Source: an uncultured Lachnospiraceae bacterium
GTDB taxonomy: Bacteria; Bacillota; Clostridia; Lachnospirales; Lachnospiraceae
DNA length: 36,155 nucleotides
Direction of reading: 5' to 3'
Assembly (NCBI GenBank): GCA_902794825.1
Contig: CADBIU010000011.1
Span: forward strand, 1 to 36,155
This document shows positions 6,825 through 15,194 of the stretch, one piece after another. Position 1 is the stretch's first letter; each line of letters begins with the position of its first letter. Position numbers and translations under genes: made by a program. A model generated the notes under the pieces. It ran no database searches. It was not told the DNA's origin and worked only from the letters and a program-made list of their open reading frames with translations.

Positions 6825-9560
6825 ATGCAGACTCCTATAGATTTTGGAAAAAATTTTTTGAATAGCTATTTCAGCAGCCGGGATCCGGATCTGTGCCTGG
6901 AAGACATGGCCTATGATGTGGTCTGGATCACGCCCAAGCAGATGTATCATCTTCTCTCCGCCAAGGAGATCAGGGATTTCCTTCAGGAGGAGATGACAGC
7001 GAGGCCCGAGCGGTACTATGTGGACATCGTGTCGATCAAGAGTTCACCCAGCGCCGCGGACATTTCGACGGTGGCGTACGAGGTTAATCTCGTGCCCAAG
7101 GAGGAGGATAAAGCCGTCTATCTTCGCTGCAGCATGGCCATCTGCAAGCGCGGGCAGCACTTTGAGATCACATTCATCCACATGTCCGAGAAACAGGGCG
7201 TGGGCGGAATGGAGCAGATCAGAGAGTTTACCGAGAATCTCCCCTGCGGCGTGCTGATCTTCGCATATATGAAGGAAGAGGGCCCGAAGACTCTCTTTTA
7301 TAATGACTATTTCTGGAAGAAACTTCACTACAAGGAGGACCAGTTCCAGAAGCAGATGGAGAGGGATCCCTTCTTCATGGTCCCGGAGGAAGAGCGCGAC
7401 AAGATCATGGATCGGCTCAAAGAGATCCAGGGGACCAACGGCCACATCGCGGTCAACCTGACATTTTTCAGGCGGGACGGGAATCGTTTCCAGTATCGCA
7501 TGATCGGCGCGCCCGCTTACCAGGAGGGCGAGAATACTGTTTATTACTGCGTTTTCCAGGAGACAACGGGCTTTAACCAGATGCACGCGCAGATGCAGGA
7601 GCGCGTCGCGCAGGCCTCGGAGATCCTGGGCAAAATACCGGGTGCCCTCTGTGTGCTGACAGGAGAGCCCGGGGACTGGCATCCCGTATACGTCACAAGG
7701 CATTTCCCCGAACAGTTCGGCATGACAATGGCCGGATTCGCTGAGGAAGTTGCCAAGGATCCTTTCTATAAGCTGGAGATGACCAGCATCACGAGAAAGA
7801 GGCTCACCGAAGCCCATATTGATATGGTCTCCAAAGACCCCTATCTGGGCATTTTCGAGATGGAACTGGCGGACGGCAGCAAGCGCTGGACGGACGTCTA
7901 TCTTTTGGGCGGCACTGACCACACAGGAAAGCGCATGAGAATGCTCTTCTATGTGGACAGGGATGAGGTCAAAAAAGCGGCGGACCTCCAGATCGCCAAA
8001 GCAGAGCAGGCCTCCAAACTGCAGCAGGAAAGGGCGCGGGTGGAGATCCGCGAGGCTCAGGAGAAGGCGAGACTTGAGGTAGAGGAGACCCGCACGACTG
8101 TCCGCAAGGAGATCGAGGAGGCTCAGGCCAAGACGCAGGAGCAGATCGAGGCTTTCCGCCTGAAGATGAACCAGGTGCTGAACTCCCAGAAGGAGTCGGC
8201 TGAGGACATGGAGAAGAAGCTGCGCGTGGAGTACGACGCCAGGGAGCAGGAGATCAAGAGAAACTACTCTGACAAAGAGCAGATGCTCGAGAAGCAGATG
8301 GAGAACTATCGCAGGGCCCAGGAGTCGGAGCTGGCAAAACAGCAGAGGACCATCGATCTTTTGACAGCAGATTGCGACAGGGAACTGCAGAATAAGCAGA
8401 AAGAGGTCCTAAGGCTCGAGGAGGAACTCAAGAAGACGATGGACGCCCTTCGCGAGTCCGAGGAGATCCGGGAACAGCAGCGGCGCAGCAGCGAACTGCG
8501 GGAGAAAGAGCAGCGCGGCACAGTCAGGAAACTGCAGGAGATGGTGGAATCGCTGCAGAAGGGCGGCGCGGGAGCGCCTGCGGCCGGCATTTCGCAGCCG
8601 GCTTCCGGGACGACAATTCCTGCGGCCGGCGTGACAGCACCTGTGACTGGTGCGGGAGCACCCGCAGGCGGCATGTCAGCCTCTGTGACTGGTGCGGGAG
8701 CACCCGCAGGCGGCATTTCAGTCCCTGTGACCGGTGCGGGCGCATCCGCTGATGACAGTTTGATCGGAGCGCAGAGACCTGCGGCACAGACTTCAGCAGC
8801 AGGCGGCGAAGACGGCTGGATGGACGGACTCTCAGGCGCTTCGGACGGAAGCGTGATCCGAAGGGGCGCAGTCAACAGGCAGAGCCGCATGCCTTTCAGC
8901 AGCGGACTTCGTCAAGAGACCGTTTCCGCAGTACAGGAGCCTGTAAGACGCGCGGAGCCGATCCGAAGAGGATTCGCTCCCAGGCAGGAAGAGCCTGTCC
9001 GGCAGCAGGAGAAGGCGCCTGAGCAGACAGTTCCGCCAAAGAGCTCGGTTATGGACGACCTTGTGCAAATGGCGGCGTCGGACGACGGAGTGTTCAGGGA
9101 AGAACTCTTCTCCATCGACGACTGCCTGGAGAACGTGATGGTGCTCCAGGAGCCGGTCTGTTCCAAGAAGAGGATAAAACTGGAACTGAAAAAGAGCGTC
9201 TCGATGCCGGATCAGGCAATCGGCGACAAGGCCAAGCTTCAGAGGGCTCTGGTGAGCCTTCTCGAGAGCGCTATAGAACAGACGCCCGGCGGAGGCGTTA
9301 TCAACCTCGGCTGCAGGGCGGACAGAGCGTCCGGAAACAGGGCTTATATGTACTTCACCATCAGGGACAACGGCAGCAGTATTGCCAGCGACCTGATGCA
9401 GGGCATGTTCGAGATGAAGGACGAGAAGGATGACCCGCTCCGCGCAGGGCTTTATATCGCGCGGGAGATCGTCAGTATCATGGGCGGAAATGTGAGAGTC
9501 CGAAGCCGCAGAGGCGAGGGCACGGAGTTTATGGTGACGGTTTGTATGAAGCTGCCGTGA
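6825..9560 (+). CDS. multidomain signalling protein: SnoaL/NTF2-like, two PAS-like domains, coiled coil, repeat linker, degenerate HATPase
   Basis: The 911-residue protein begins with a SnoaL/NTF2-like domain (about 1-125), then two PAS-like domains (about 126-260 and 260-386). A long charged coiled coil (about 386-575) follows, then an Ala/Gly/Pro linker with 14-residue repeats (about 579-740). The end resembles the ATP-binding domain of histidine kinases (about 759-911). That domain keeps DNG (G1 box) and GLYIAREIVSIMGG (G2-like). The N-box reads LLESAIEQTP, without the usual Asn, and the ATP lid is very short. I find no histidine from about residue 370 to the end, so there is no phosphoacceptor helix. 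The frame is open upstream to 6690, but the ATG at 6825 sits at the domain start and just after an extended -10 box. Cytoplasmic, with no membrane segments seen. The signal and output are unknown. Confidence 0.8.
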   Translation: MQTPIDFGKNFLNSYFSSRDPDLCLEDMAYDVVWITPKQMYHLLSAKEIRDFLQEEMTARPERYYVDIVSIKSSPSAADISTVAYEVNLVPKEEDKAVYLRCSMAICKRGQHFEITFIHMSEKQGVGGMEQIREFTENLPCGVLIFAYMKEEGPKTLFYNDYFWKKLHYKEDQFQKQMERDPFFMVPEEERDKIMDRLKEIQGTNGHIAVNLTFFRRDGNRFQYRMIGAPAYQEGENTVYYCVFQETTGFNQMHAQMQERVAQASEILGKIPGALCVLTGEPGDWHPVYVTRHFPEQFGMTMAGFAEEVAKDPFYKLEMTSITRKRLTEAHIDMVSKDPYLGIFEMELADGSKRWTDVYLLGGTDHTGKRMRMLFYVDRDEVKKAADLQIAKAEQASKLQQERARVEIREAQEKARLEVEETRTTVRKEIEEAQAKTQEQIEAFRLKMNQVLNSQKESAEDMEKKLRVEYDAREQEIKRNYSDKEQMLEKQMENYRRAQESELAKQQRTIDLLTADCDRELQNKQKEVLRLEEELKKTMDALRESEEIREQQRRSSELREKEQRGTVRKLQEMVESLQKGGAGAPAAGISQPASGTTIPAAGVTAPVTGAGAPAGGMSASVTGAGAPAGGISVPVTGAGASADDSLIGAQRPAAQTSAAGGEDGWMDGLSGASDGSVIRRGAVNRQSRMPFSSGLRQETVSAVQEPVRRAEPIRRGFAPRQEEPVRQQEKAPEQTVPPKSSVMDDLVQMAASDDGVFREELFSIDDCLENVMVLQEPVCSKKRIKLELKKSVSMPDQAIGDKAKLQRALVSLLESAIEQTPGGGVINLGCRADRASGNRAYMYFTIRDNGSSIASDLMQGMFEMKDEKDDPLRAGLYIAREIVSIMGGNVRVRSRRGEGTEFMVTVCMKLP
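8641..8766 (+). repeat. 42-bp in-frame tandem repeat in the linker of the signalling protein
   Basis: Three units begin with CTGTGAC/CTGTGACC-like sequence at 8641, 8683 and 8725, a period of 42 bases (14 codons). The encoded unit is VTGAGAPAGGxSxx; the third copy is diverged at its end. Related sequence extends upstream to about 8570. The multiple-of-three period keeps the frame, so copy number can vary without disrupting the protein. Confidence 0.85.
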
Positions 9561-9585
9561 CAGGCAGGTGAAGGGACTTTACGCA

Positions 9586-10638
9586 ATGAAGAGTAAGAAG
9601 GTATCGAAAAAAGAAGTGAAACGGCTGATGAAGAAGAAGTCTGCCCTGCGCGAGGCGATTGGATTCGTGTCAGAGACAGGACTGTGGGCCGGCGCCGGCA
9701 CGATGGTCGGGATCGCGAACTATTTTTACGACTTTTCGATGAAGCCTGTAAAGCACGATCCCAGCAGGGACGAAGAACCTGATGAATTGCCTTACACAAA
9801 GGGCCGCATATGGATGAACACCCACCCCGAGAGGCGCGACTGGTATGAAAGAGCTGAGGATGGTCTTCGCATTCACGCCAGTTTCATCCCCTCGACCATC
9901 GAGGGAGGCGATCACCGCTACGCGATCTGCTTACACGGGTATGCGGACACCTCTGAGAGCGTGGGCCAGTTCGCGAGAGTTTACCACGACCTGTACGGCA
10001 TGAACGTTGTGCTGCCGGATCTTCGCGGGCACGGCAAGAGCGAAGGAACTTATGTCGGATACGGCTATCACGACAGGTTTGATCTCATCACCTGGATCGA
10101 CAGGATCCTCGGGATCGACCCCGACGCGGTGATCATACTGCACGGCATTTCCATAGGAGCGGCAACGTGCATGATGGCGACGGGAGAGAAGCTTCCCTCC
10201 AACATCAAGGCCTGCATAGAGGACGCCGGATTCAGTACGGCGATCGAGGAGTTCGCCCACGTCTACAGCACGCTCAAGCAGAAACCTCCGATCTCTTCGG
10301 ATGTCCTGCTGCCCATCCTGCGCCAGATCGGCAAGGTGCGGGCCGGCTATGACCTCAATGACGCGGCGCCCATCGAGGCGGTGAAGCGCTCAGTCACACC
10401 TACGCTGTTCATCCACGGCGAGGCGGACAAATTCATCCCCTGCAGCATGATGCACAAGCTGTTTGAGGCCGCCGCCTGTGAGAAGATGTGCATGGTGGTG
10501 CCCGGCGCGGACCACGTCATGAGCGTCGTGAAGGATCCCGAGGGATACTGGGCCAAAGTAGAGATGTTCCTGAGAAATGTGGATCCGGCTATCGTAGAGC
10601 GCAAGGTTACTTCCTCAGAAGGACATGTCTTCCGTTGA
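9586..10638 (+). CDS. alpha/beta hydrolase (COG1073-like)
   Basis: A 350-residue serine hydrolase of the alpha/beta fold. The nucleophile elbow is HGISIG (Ser near residue 189). The oxyanion region is CLHGYADTSESVGQF, followed by VVLPDLRGHGKSEG. The acid is in GEADKFIP (Asp near 280) and the catalytic His in PGADHVMS (near 310). A basic N-terminus followed by a moderately hydrophobic stretch (WAGAGTMVGIANYFYDF) could be a membrane anchor. An in-frame GTG lies at 9568, but AAGGGA at 9571-9576 fits the ATG at 9586 with nine-base spacing. The gene follows the signalling protein by 25 bases, so the two are probably co-transcribed. Its last 32 bases overlap the 3' end of the opposing NYN gene. The natural substrate is not predictable. 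Confidence 0.87.
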   Translation: MKSKKVSKKEVKRLMKKKSALREAIGFVSETGLWAGAGTMVGIANYFYDFSMKPVKHDPSRDEEPDELPYTKGRIWMNTHPERRDWYERAEDGLRIHASFIPSTIEGGDHRYAICLHGYADTSESVGQFARVYHDLYGMNVVLPDLRGHGKSEGTYVGYGYHDRFDLITWIDRILGIDPDAVIILHGISIGAATCMMATGEKLPSNIKACIEDAGFSTAIEEFAHVYSTLKQKPPISSDVLLPILRQIGKVRAGYDLNDAAPIEAVKRSVTPTLFIHGEADKFIPCSMMHKLFEAAACEKMCMVVPGADHVMSVVKDPEGYWAKVEMFLRNVDPAIVERKVTSSEGHVFR

Positions 10639-11734
10639 CTTCCACCGACCCGATCATCCGGTTGAGGTATACGGAGAACCTTGTCACCCCGCTTCGGCGG
10701 ATGCTGGCCTCCAGGTTGGGGTTGAGCTCAAGGAGTTCCTTTTTGAGCGTGGCGAGATACATGTCGTCAGTGTCATGCTTTTTGAAGATGCGCAGGATCT
10801 GCTGCTCGATTTCGCTGTCAGGGGAGCTGTTGAGGGAGACCCAGACCGCGTTGTCGCGGTTCTCCACCTTCAGGGACGGGAAGTCCTTGAGGTACTCGGA
10901 GAGCTTACTGTAGTGGTAATTGCGGACGTCGAAATCAGGGAAGATCTTGACCAGGCGGGAACCGATCTCACCAAGGCCTGTCTCCTTGCCTTCAGCGTTG
11001 TTGTCTGTGATGATGCTCACAATAGCCGCCTCGATGGTGGCCTTGTCGGTGAAGGACGCCTCGGAATCGCTGTCAAAATCCTGGTCGACTTCAGGTTCCT
11101 CCTGGACCTTGGCCGGCGCGGGCGAAGCTTTATAGGCAGCCGCGGTCTCAGAGACCGCGGCTCTTTTTCTTCTCGAAGCGGTCTGGGCCGATGCGCTGCG
11201 CCCGGAGGATTCGGCGGAACTGCCGGAGGAAGCATCGGCGGAATAAGCCTGGGAAGAAGAACCGTAGGAATCTGCGGCGGACCGCTGGCTCCCGGAATCT
11301 GCCGCGTCAATCACGTCGAGGAAAATGAAGCGTTCGCAGGAGGCGCGGAAGGACTCCGGCGTCTTCTTCTCGCCCATGCCTATGACAAATTTTCCGGCTT
11401 CACGGAGTCTGGTAGCCAGTTTGTTGAAATCGCCGTCGCTGGAGACGAGGCAGAAGCCCTGCACATCGCCTGTGTAGAGGATGTCCATCGCGTCGATGAT
11501 CAGGCCGATGTCGGAGGCGTTCTTGCCGGGAGTGTTGTTGGGCTGCATGACGGGAGTCAGAGAGAAGCGGGAAGAGCAGCGCATCCAGGAATGCAGACGG
11601 TCCTGGGACCAGTCGCCGTACATGCGGCGGATCGTGATCTTTCCATATTTTGACAATTCGCTTAAGATGCCCGAGATATAGCGCGGACTGACGTTGTCCG
11701 AGTCGATCAGAAGGGCGATGTTGAGATCTTCCAT
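10607..11734 (-). CDS. NYN-domain protein with C-terminal LOTUS/OST-HTH region
   Basis: The 375-residue protein starts with a NYN (PIN-like, limkain-b1/LabA type) domain, about residues 1-145. Its acidic residues lie in ALLIDSDNVSP, NASDIGLIIDAMDIL and LVSSDGDFNKLATRLRE, the pattern of a metal-dependent RNase fold. A Ser/Ala-rich linker (about 146-230) leads to an OST-HTH/LOTUS-like domain (about 231-305: IEAAIVSIITDN, LGEIGSRLVKIFPDFDVRNYHYSKLSEYL). A second winged-helix-like segment runs to the C-terminus. LOTUS domains bind RNA (G-quadruplex RNA in some cases), so an RNA-processing role is likely but unproven. The ATG at 11732-11734 has AAGGAAA upstream. Its tail overlaps the convergent hydrolase, and a terminator-like palindrome lies in its linker-coding part. 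Confidence 0.87.
   Translation of the reverse strand: MEDLNIALLIDSDNVSPRYISGILSELSKYGKITIRRMYGDWSQDRLHSWMRCSSRFSLTPVMQPNNTPGKNASDIGLIIDAMDILYTGDVQGFCLVSSDGDFNKLATRLREAGKFVIGMGEKKTPESFRASCERFIFLDVIDAADSGSQRSAADSYGSSSQAYSADASSGSSAESSGRSASAQTASRRKRAAVSETAAAYKASPAPAKVQEEPEVDQDFDSDSEASFTDKATIEAAIVSIITDNNAEGKETGLGEIGSRLVKIFPDFDVRNYHYSKLSEYLKDFPSLKVENRDNAVWVSLNSSPDSEIEQQILRIFKKHDTDDMYLATLKKELLELNPNLEASIRRSGVTRFSVYLNRMIGSVEVNGRHVLLRK
11138..11167 (+). terminator. plus-strand intrinsic terminator embedded antisense in the NYN gene
   Basis: AGCCGCGGTCTC (11138-11149) and GAGACCGCGGCT (11151-11162) are perfect inverted repeats around a single A, followed by CTTTTTC on the plus strand. Read on the minus strand there is no T-run, so the signal points against the NYN gene. 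It is the first terminator-like structure downstream of the hydrolase gene, about 500 bases after its stop. Confidence 0.6.
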
Positions 11735-11925
11735 GTGTTGTGTTTCCTTTCGAGAACAAAACCTGACTGCTACTTTTCAAACAGTGAAGTTTCTATTATT
11801 ATTAGACGTGCGGGGCTAAACCCGCGCAGGACGAACCTATTATCAGGGACAAACGCTGCCCCTCCTTAATACTATAACAGGTTTTGAGCGCAGAACACTA
11901 TACTAAAAAATGGAGGAAACCAAAC

Positions 11926-12738
11926 ATGAGTGCACAGAATAACAGCGGCGCACCGAAGCCGCCTACGCCGCCGGATTTCCATATCGAGGCTAATAAGGGA
12001 AGTCACGTCAACAAGGTGATCGCCGTTGTCAGCGGCAAGGGAGGAGTAGGGAAGTCTTCCGTCACAGCGATGAGCGCGCTCTGGGCCAGAAGAAACGGCT
12101 ACCAGACAGCGATCCTCGACGCGGATATCACAGGCCCCAGCGTTCCGAAGATGTTCGGCGTGGGCTACGCGGACCTTGTCGCCACAGAGGAATGTCTGTA
12201 TCCCGCGACCACTGTCACAGGGATCAAGGTGATGTCCATGAACCTTCTGACCAAGCAGGAGGACGCTCCGGTCATCTGGAGAAGCCCTGTTATCACAGGC
12301 GCCCTCAAGCAGTTTTGGACAGATGTGGCCTGGGGCTATGTGGACTACATGTTCATCGACATGCCTCCGGGAACCGGCGATGTGCCGCTCACAGTATTCC
12401 AGTCCCTGCCGATCGACGGTATCATCGTTGTGACCACTCCCCAGGATCTGGTCAGCATGATCGTCAAGAAGGCGCTGGGAATGGCCAAACTCATGAAGGT
12501 GCCGGTACTGGGCATCGTTGAGAACATGAGCTATGTGAAGTGCCCTCACTGCGGCGAGGAGATCCGTATTTTCGGCGACAGCCACGTAGAGGAGATCGCG
12601 GCTAAAGAGAACATTCCGGTCATTGCAAGGATCCCGATCGATCCCCAGATGACATCCTTTATGGACACAGGAAAGGCAGAGTACTATGAGAGCACCTTCA
12701 TGGAAGGCCTCAAGAATGTGCTGCCTCCGATCGAGTGA
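11926..12738 (+). CDS. Mrp/NBP35-family P-loop ATPase (iron-sulfur cluster carrier)
   Basis: A 270-residue cytosolic ATPase of the Mrp/ApbC/NBP35 family, which binds and transfers Fe-S clusters. The deviant Walker A VVSGKGGVGKSSV (with the signature first Lys) is near residue 35, DADITGPSVPKMFG follows, and DMPPGTGD is the switch/Walker B region. CPHC near residue 205 is the bridging-cluster CxxC. The frame opens at a TTG at 11884, but GGAGG at 11912-11916 sits nine bases before the ATG at 11926, which I take as the start. The gene has its own terminator and looks monocistronic. Confidence 0.93.
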   Translation: MSAQNNSGAPKPPTPPDFHIEANKGSHVNKVIAVVSGKGGVGKSSVTAMSALWARRNGYQTAILDADITGPSVPKMFGVGYADLVATEECLYPATTVTGIKVMSMNLLTKQEDAPVIWRSPVITGALKQFWTDVAWGYVDYMFIDMPPGTGDVPLTVFQSLPIDGIIVVTTPQDLVSMIVKKALGMAKLMKVPVLGIVENMSYVKCPHCGEEIRIFGDSHVEEIAAKENIPVIARIPIDPQMTSFMDTGKAEYYESTFMEGLKNVLPPIE

Positions 12739-12774
12739 TCCGGTGACAAAACATAATACAAAGTGAGTTGAACT

Positions 12775-12812
12775 GACGGCACGGCCTCCCACAGGGGCTG
12801 CGCCGTCTTTTT
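12775..12812 (+). terminator. intrinsic terminator of the Mrp gene
   Basis: GACGGCACGGCC pairs with GGCTGCGCCGTC (one mismatch, one G-T pair) and is followed by TTTTT at 12808-12812, 37 bases after the stop codon. Confidence 0.8.
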
Positions 12813-12822
12813 CTGCAGAGAC

Positions 12823-12849
12823 TTGCGTAAAATTCCTACATCATATAAT
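12823..12849 (+). promoter_or_regulatory. candidate ftsH-cluster promoter
   Basis: TTGCGT (12823-12828) and a perfect TATAAT (12844-12849) are separated by 15 bases, slightly short. It lies between the Mrp terminator and ftsH and is the only convincing promoter for the seven-gene cluster that follows. Confidence 0.5.
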
Positions 12850-12934
12850 ATGAATCATAGCGCTTTTTTTGCAAAAGGGGCGAAACGGCCCCCGGCGCAG
12901 AGTATTTGTTATAGAAAGAAAGAGTGATCAGAGA

Positions 12935-15181
12935 ATGTTAGGATATCTTTTTGATAATAAGAAGAAAAAGAGAGACAATCTCGAACGTTACGACGACAAG
13001 CGGCGCCAGGATAACAGAGGAAACCGCGACGGTAACGGCGACGGGGACGACAACCGCGGCAGCAGCGGGAAGGGACCCAACCGTCAGAATCTGATGATCA
13101 TGCTTCTGGCTACGGTGATCGCCCTGGTAGTGATCAGTTATGTGATGAATATGGGCTCCGAGGGAGCGACGAGGATCAGTTACAACGAGTTCGTGCAGCT
13201 GGTCAACGACAACAAGGTAGAGGAAGTCAATGTCCGTTCGGACCGTCTGGAGATCAAACTTAAGGACACCGACGCGATCCGCTACACAGGCATCACCGAG
13301 GAGAACACGGCGCTGACGCAGAGGCTTCTTGAGGCAGGCGTCACGGTCAACGGGTACATACCGGACAGCTCGGGAATGGTGATAACGTTCCTGCTTTCCT
13401 ATGTGCTGCCCATTGCTTTTTTGTGGATCATCATGGGGTTCATTTTCCGAAGAGCCGGCAGCGGCGGACTCATGGGAAGCGTGGGCAAGAGTACAGCCAA
13501 GGAGTATGTGCAGAAGGACACCGGCGTAACATTCGCGGATGTGGCCGGAGAGGATGAAGCCAAGGAATCTCTGCAGGAAGTGGTAGATTTCCTGCACAAT
13601 CCGGGGAAATATGTCAAGATCGGCGCCAAGCTCCCCAAGGGAGCTCTGCTGGTGGGCCCTCCCGGAACCGGTAAGACACTGCTTGCCAAGGCTGTCGCGG
13701 GTGAGGCGCACGTGCCTTTCTTCTCGCTGACAGGTTCCGACTTTATTGAACTGTATGTAGGCGTCGGCGCTTCCCGTGTTCGCGACCTGTTCAAGGAAGC
13801 CAACAAGAACGCGCCCTGCATCATCTTTATCGATGAGATCGACGCTATCGGCCGCAGCCGCGATTCCAAGTACGGCGGCGGAAACGAGGAGCGTGAGCAG
13901 ACACTGAACCAGCTGCTCTCCGAGATGGACGGTTTCGAGCCGGCCAAGGGTATTCTTGTGCTCGGAGCCACCAACAGGCCTGAGATCCTGGACAAGGCGC
14001 TCCTGCGTCCCGGCCGTTTCGACCGCCGGATCATCGTGGACAGGCCGGATCTGAAGGGGCGCATCGCTATTTTGAAAGTGCACGCCAAGGACGTCAGGAT
14101 GGACGAGACCGTGGACCTGGAGGAGATCGCGCTGGCGACCAGCGGAGCAGTGGGTTCCGATCTCGCCAATATGATCAATGAGGCGGCCATCAACGCGGTC
14201 AAGAATAACCGCAAATACGTAAATCAGCAGGATCTCTTCGAGGCAGTCGAGCAGGTCCTGGTCGGCAAGGAGAAGAAGGACAGGATCATGAGCCAGAAGG
14301 AGAGGCGGATCGTATCCTATCACGAAGTCGGCCATGCGCTGATCAGCGCAGTGCAGAAGAACTCCGAACCTGTGCAGAAGATCACCATCGTTCCCAGAAC
14401 TATGGGCGCGCTGGGTTATGTCATGCAGGTGCCTGAAGAGGAGAAATATCTCAATACCAAGGCGGAGCTGCACGATATGATCGTAGGGCTTCTGGGCGGA
14501 CGCGCCGCTGAGGAGCTCAAGTTTGAGACTGTTACTACAGGCGCTTCCAACGATATCGAGCGCGCCACCGCGATCGCCCGCAATATGGTCACCCAGTACG
14601 GCATGAGCAGCAAGTTCGGCCTGATGGGTCTCGCGACCGTGGAGAGCCAGTATCTCGAGGGCAGAGCTGTGCTCAACTGCAGCGATGTCACGGCAGCAGC
14701 GGTGGACGAGGAAGTCCGCCTGATCATGGAAGAATGCTACAACGAGGCGAAGGCAATTCTTTCCGAGAATATGGAAGCCATGGACATGATCGCCGATTAT
14801 CTGATCCGGGAGGAGACGATCACCGGCAAGGAATTCATGGAACTCTACAGGCAGGCCAAGGGTATTCCGGAGCCCGAAGAGGGCGAAGGCAGCGCTGAGT
14901 CAGCTATCGAAGCTGAGAGAAAGGAAATCGCCAAAATAGAGGCGATGCCCGCTTCAATCCCGGAGATCAAGGCTGAGGCAGAGGCAAGAGCCGAGGAGAA
15001 AGCCGAGGCAGAAGAAACCGCGCCTGAGACCGCCGCGCCCAAGACTGAGGCGCCCAAGGCCGCAGTGCCCGAAGCCGACGACGAGGAGGAAGAAGCGGAA
15101 GAGAAGCCGGTAAAGAACGGCCCCAGAGGCAGGTTTACGGACGTGCCGCAGGAGGATGTGGATCGGTTTTTCAAGAAGTGA
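12935..15181 (+). CDS. ftsH: ATP-dependent zinc metalloprotease FtsH
   Basis: The 748-residue membrane AAA+ protease degrades misfolded membrane proteins and short-lived regulators. A highly charged N-terminal tail (NKKKKRDN..., Asp/Gly/Arg-rich) precedes a first membrane segment (about 54-70), an extracytoplasmic region, and a second membrane segment (about 148-168). The AAA domain has Walker A GPPGTGKT (about 241-248), Walker [12 protein letters not shown], and [10 protein letters not shown] as second region of homology. The zinc site is HEVGH (about 462-466), against the usual HEAGH. The C-terminal tail is long, Ala/Glu-rich and ends in DVDRFFKK. An in-frame TTG at 12869 would add 22 atypical residues; ATG 12935 matches the family start. 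It is the first gene of the cluster, 13 bases before uvrC. Confidence 0.96.
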   Translation: MLGYLFDNKKKKRDNLERYDDKRRQDNRGNRDGNGDGDDNRGSSGKGPNRQNLMIMLLATVIALVVISYVMNMGSEGATRISYNEFVQLVNDNKVEEVNVRSDRLEIKLKDTDAIRYTGITEENTALTQRLLEAGVTVNGYIPDSSGMVITFLLSYVLPIAFLWIIMGFIFRRAGSGGLMGSVGKSTAKEYVQKDTGVTFADVAGEDEAKESLQEVVDFLHNPGKYVKIGAKLPKGALLVGPPGTGKTLLAKAVAGEAHVPFFSLTGSDFIELYVGVGASRVRDLFKEANKNAPCIIFIDEIDAIGRSRDSKYGGGNEEREQTLNQLLSEMDGFEPAKGILVLGATNRPEILDKALLRPGRFDRRIIVDRPDLKGRIAILKVHAKDVRMDETVDLEEIALATSGAVGSDLANMINEAAINAVKNNRKYVNQQDLFEAVEQVLVGKEKKDRIMSQKERRIVSYHEVGHALISAVQKNSEPVQKITIVPRTMGALGYVMQVPEEEKYLNTKAELHDMIVGLLGGRAAEELKFETVTTGASNDIERATAIARNMVTQYGMSSKFGLMGLATVESQYLEGRAVLNCSDVTAAAVDEEVRLIMEECYNEAKAILSENMEAMDMIADYLIREETITGKEFMELYRQAKGIPEPEEGEGSAESAIEAERKEIAKIEAMPASIPEIKAEAEARAEEKAEAEETAPETAAPKTEAPKAAVPEADDEEEEAEEKPVKNGPRGRFTDVPQEDVDRFFKK

Positions 15182-15194
15182 GTGAACGAGCGGA

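Noticed and set aside
10625-11653. 342-codon plus-strand open frame opposite the NYN-LOTUS gene.
   Set aside because: The minus-strand frame has clear NYN and LOTUS motifs; the plus-strand translation has none and begins inside the hydrolase gene's end.
11807-11827. GCGGGG/CCCCGC hairpin between the NYN gene and the Mrp gene as a riboswitch or terminator.
   Set aside because: It is a single short stem with no T-run in either direction and no recognisable aptamer; too little to call.
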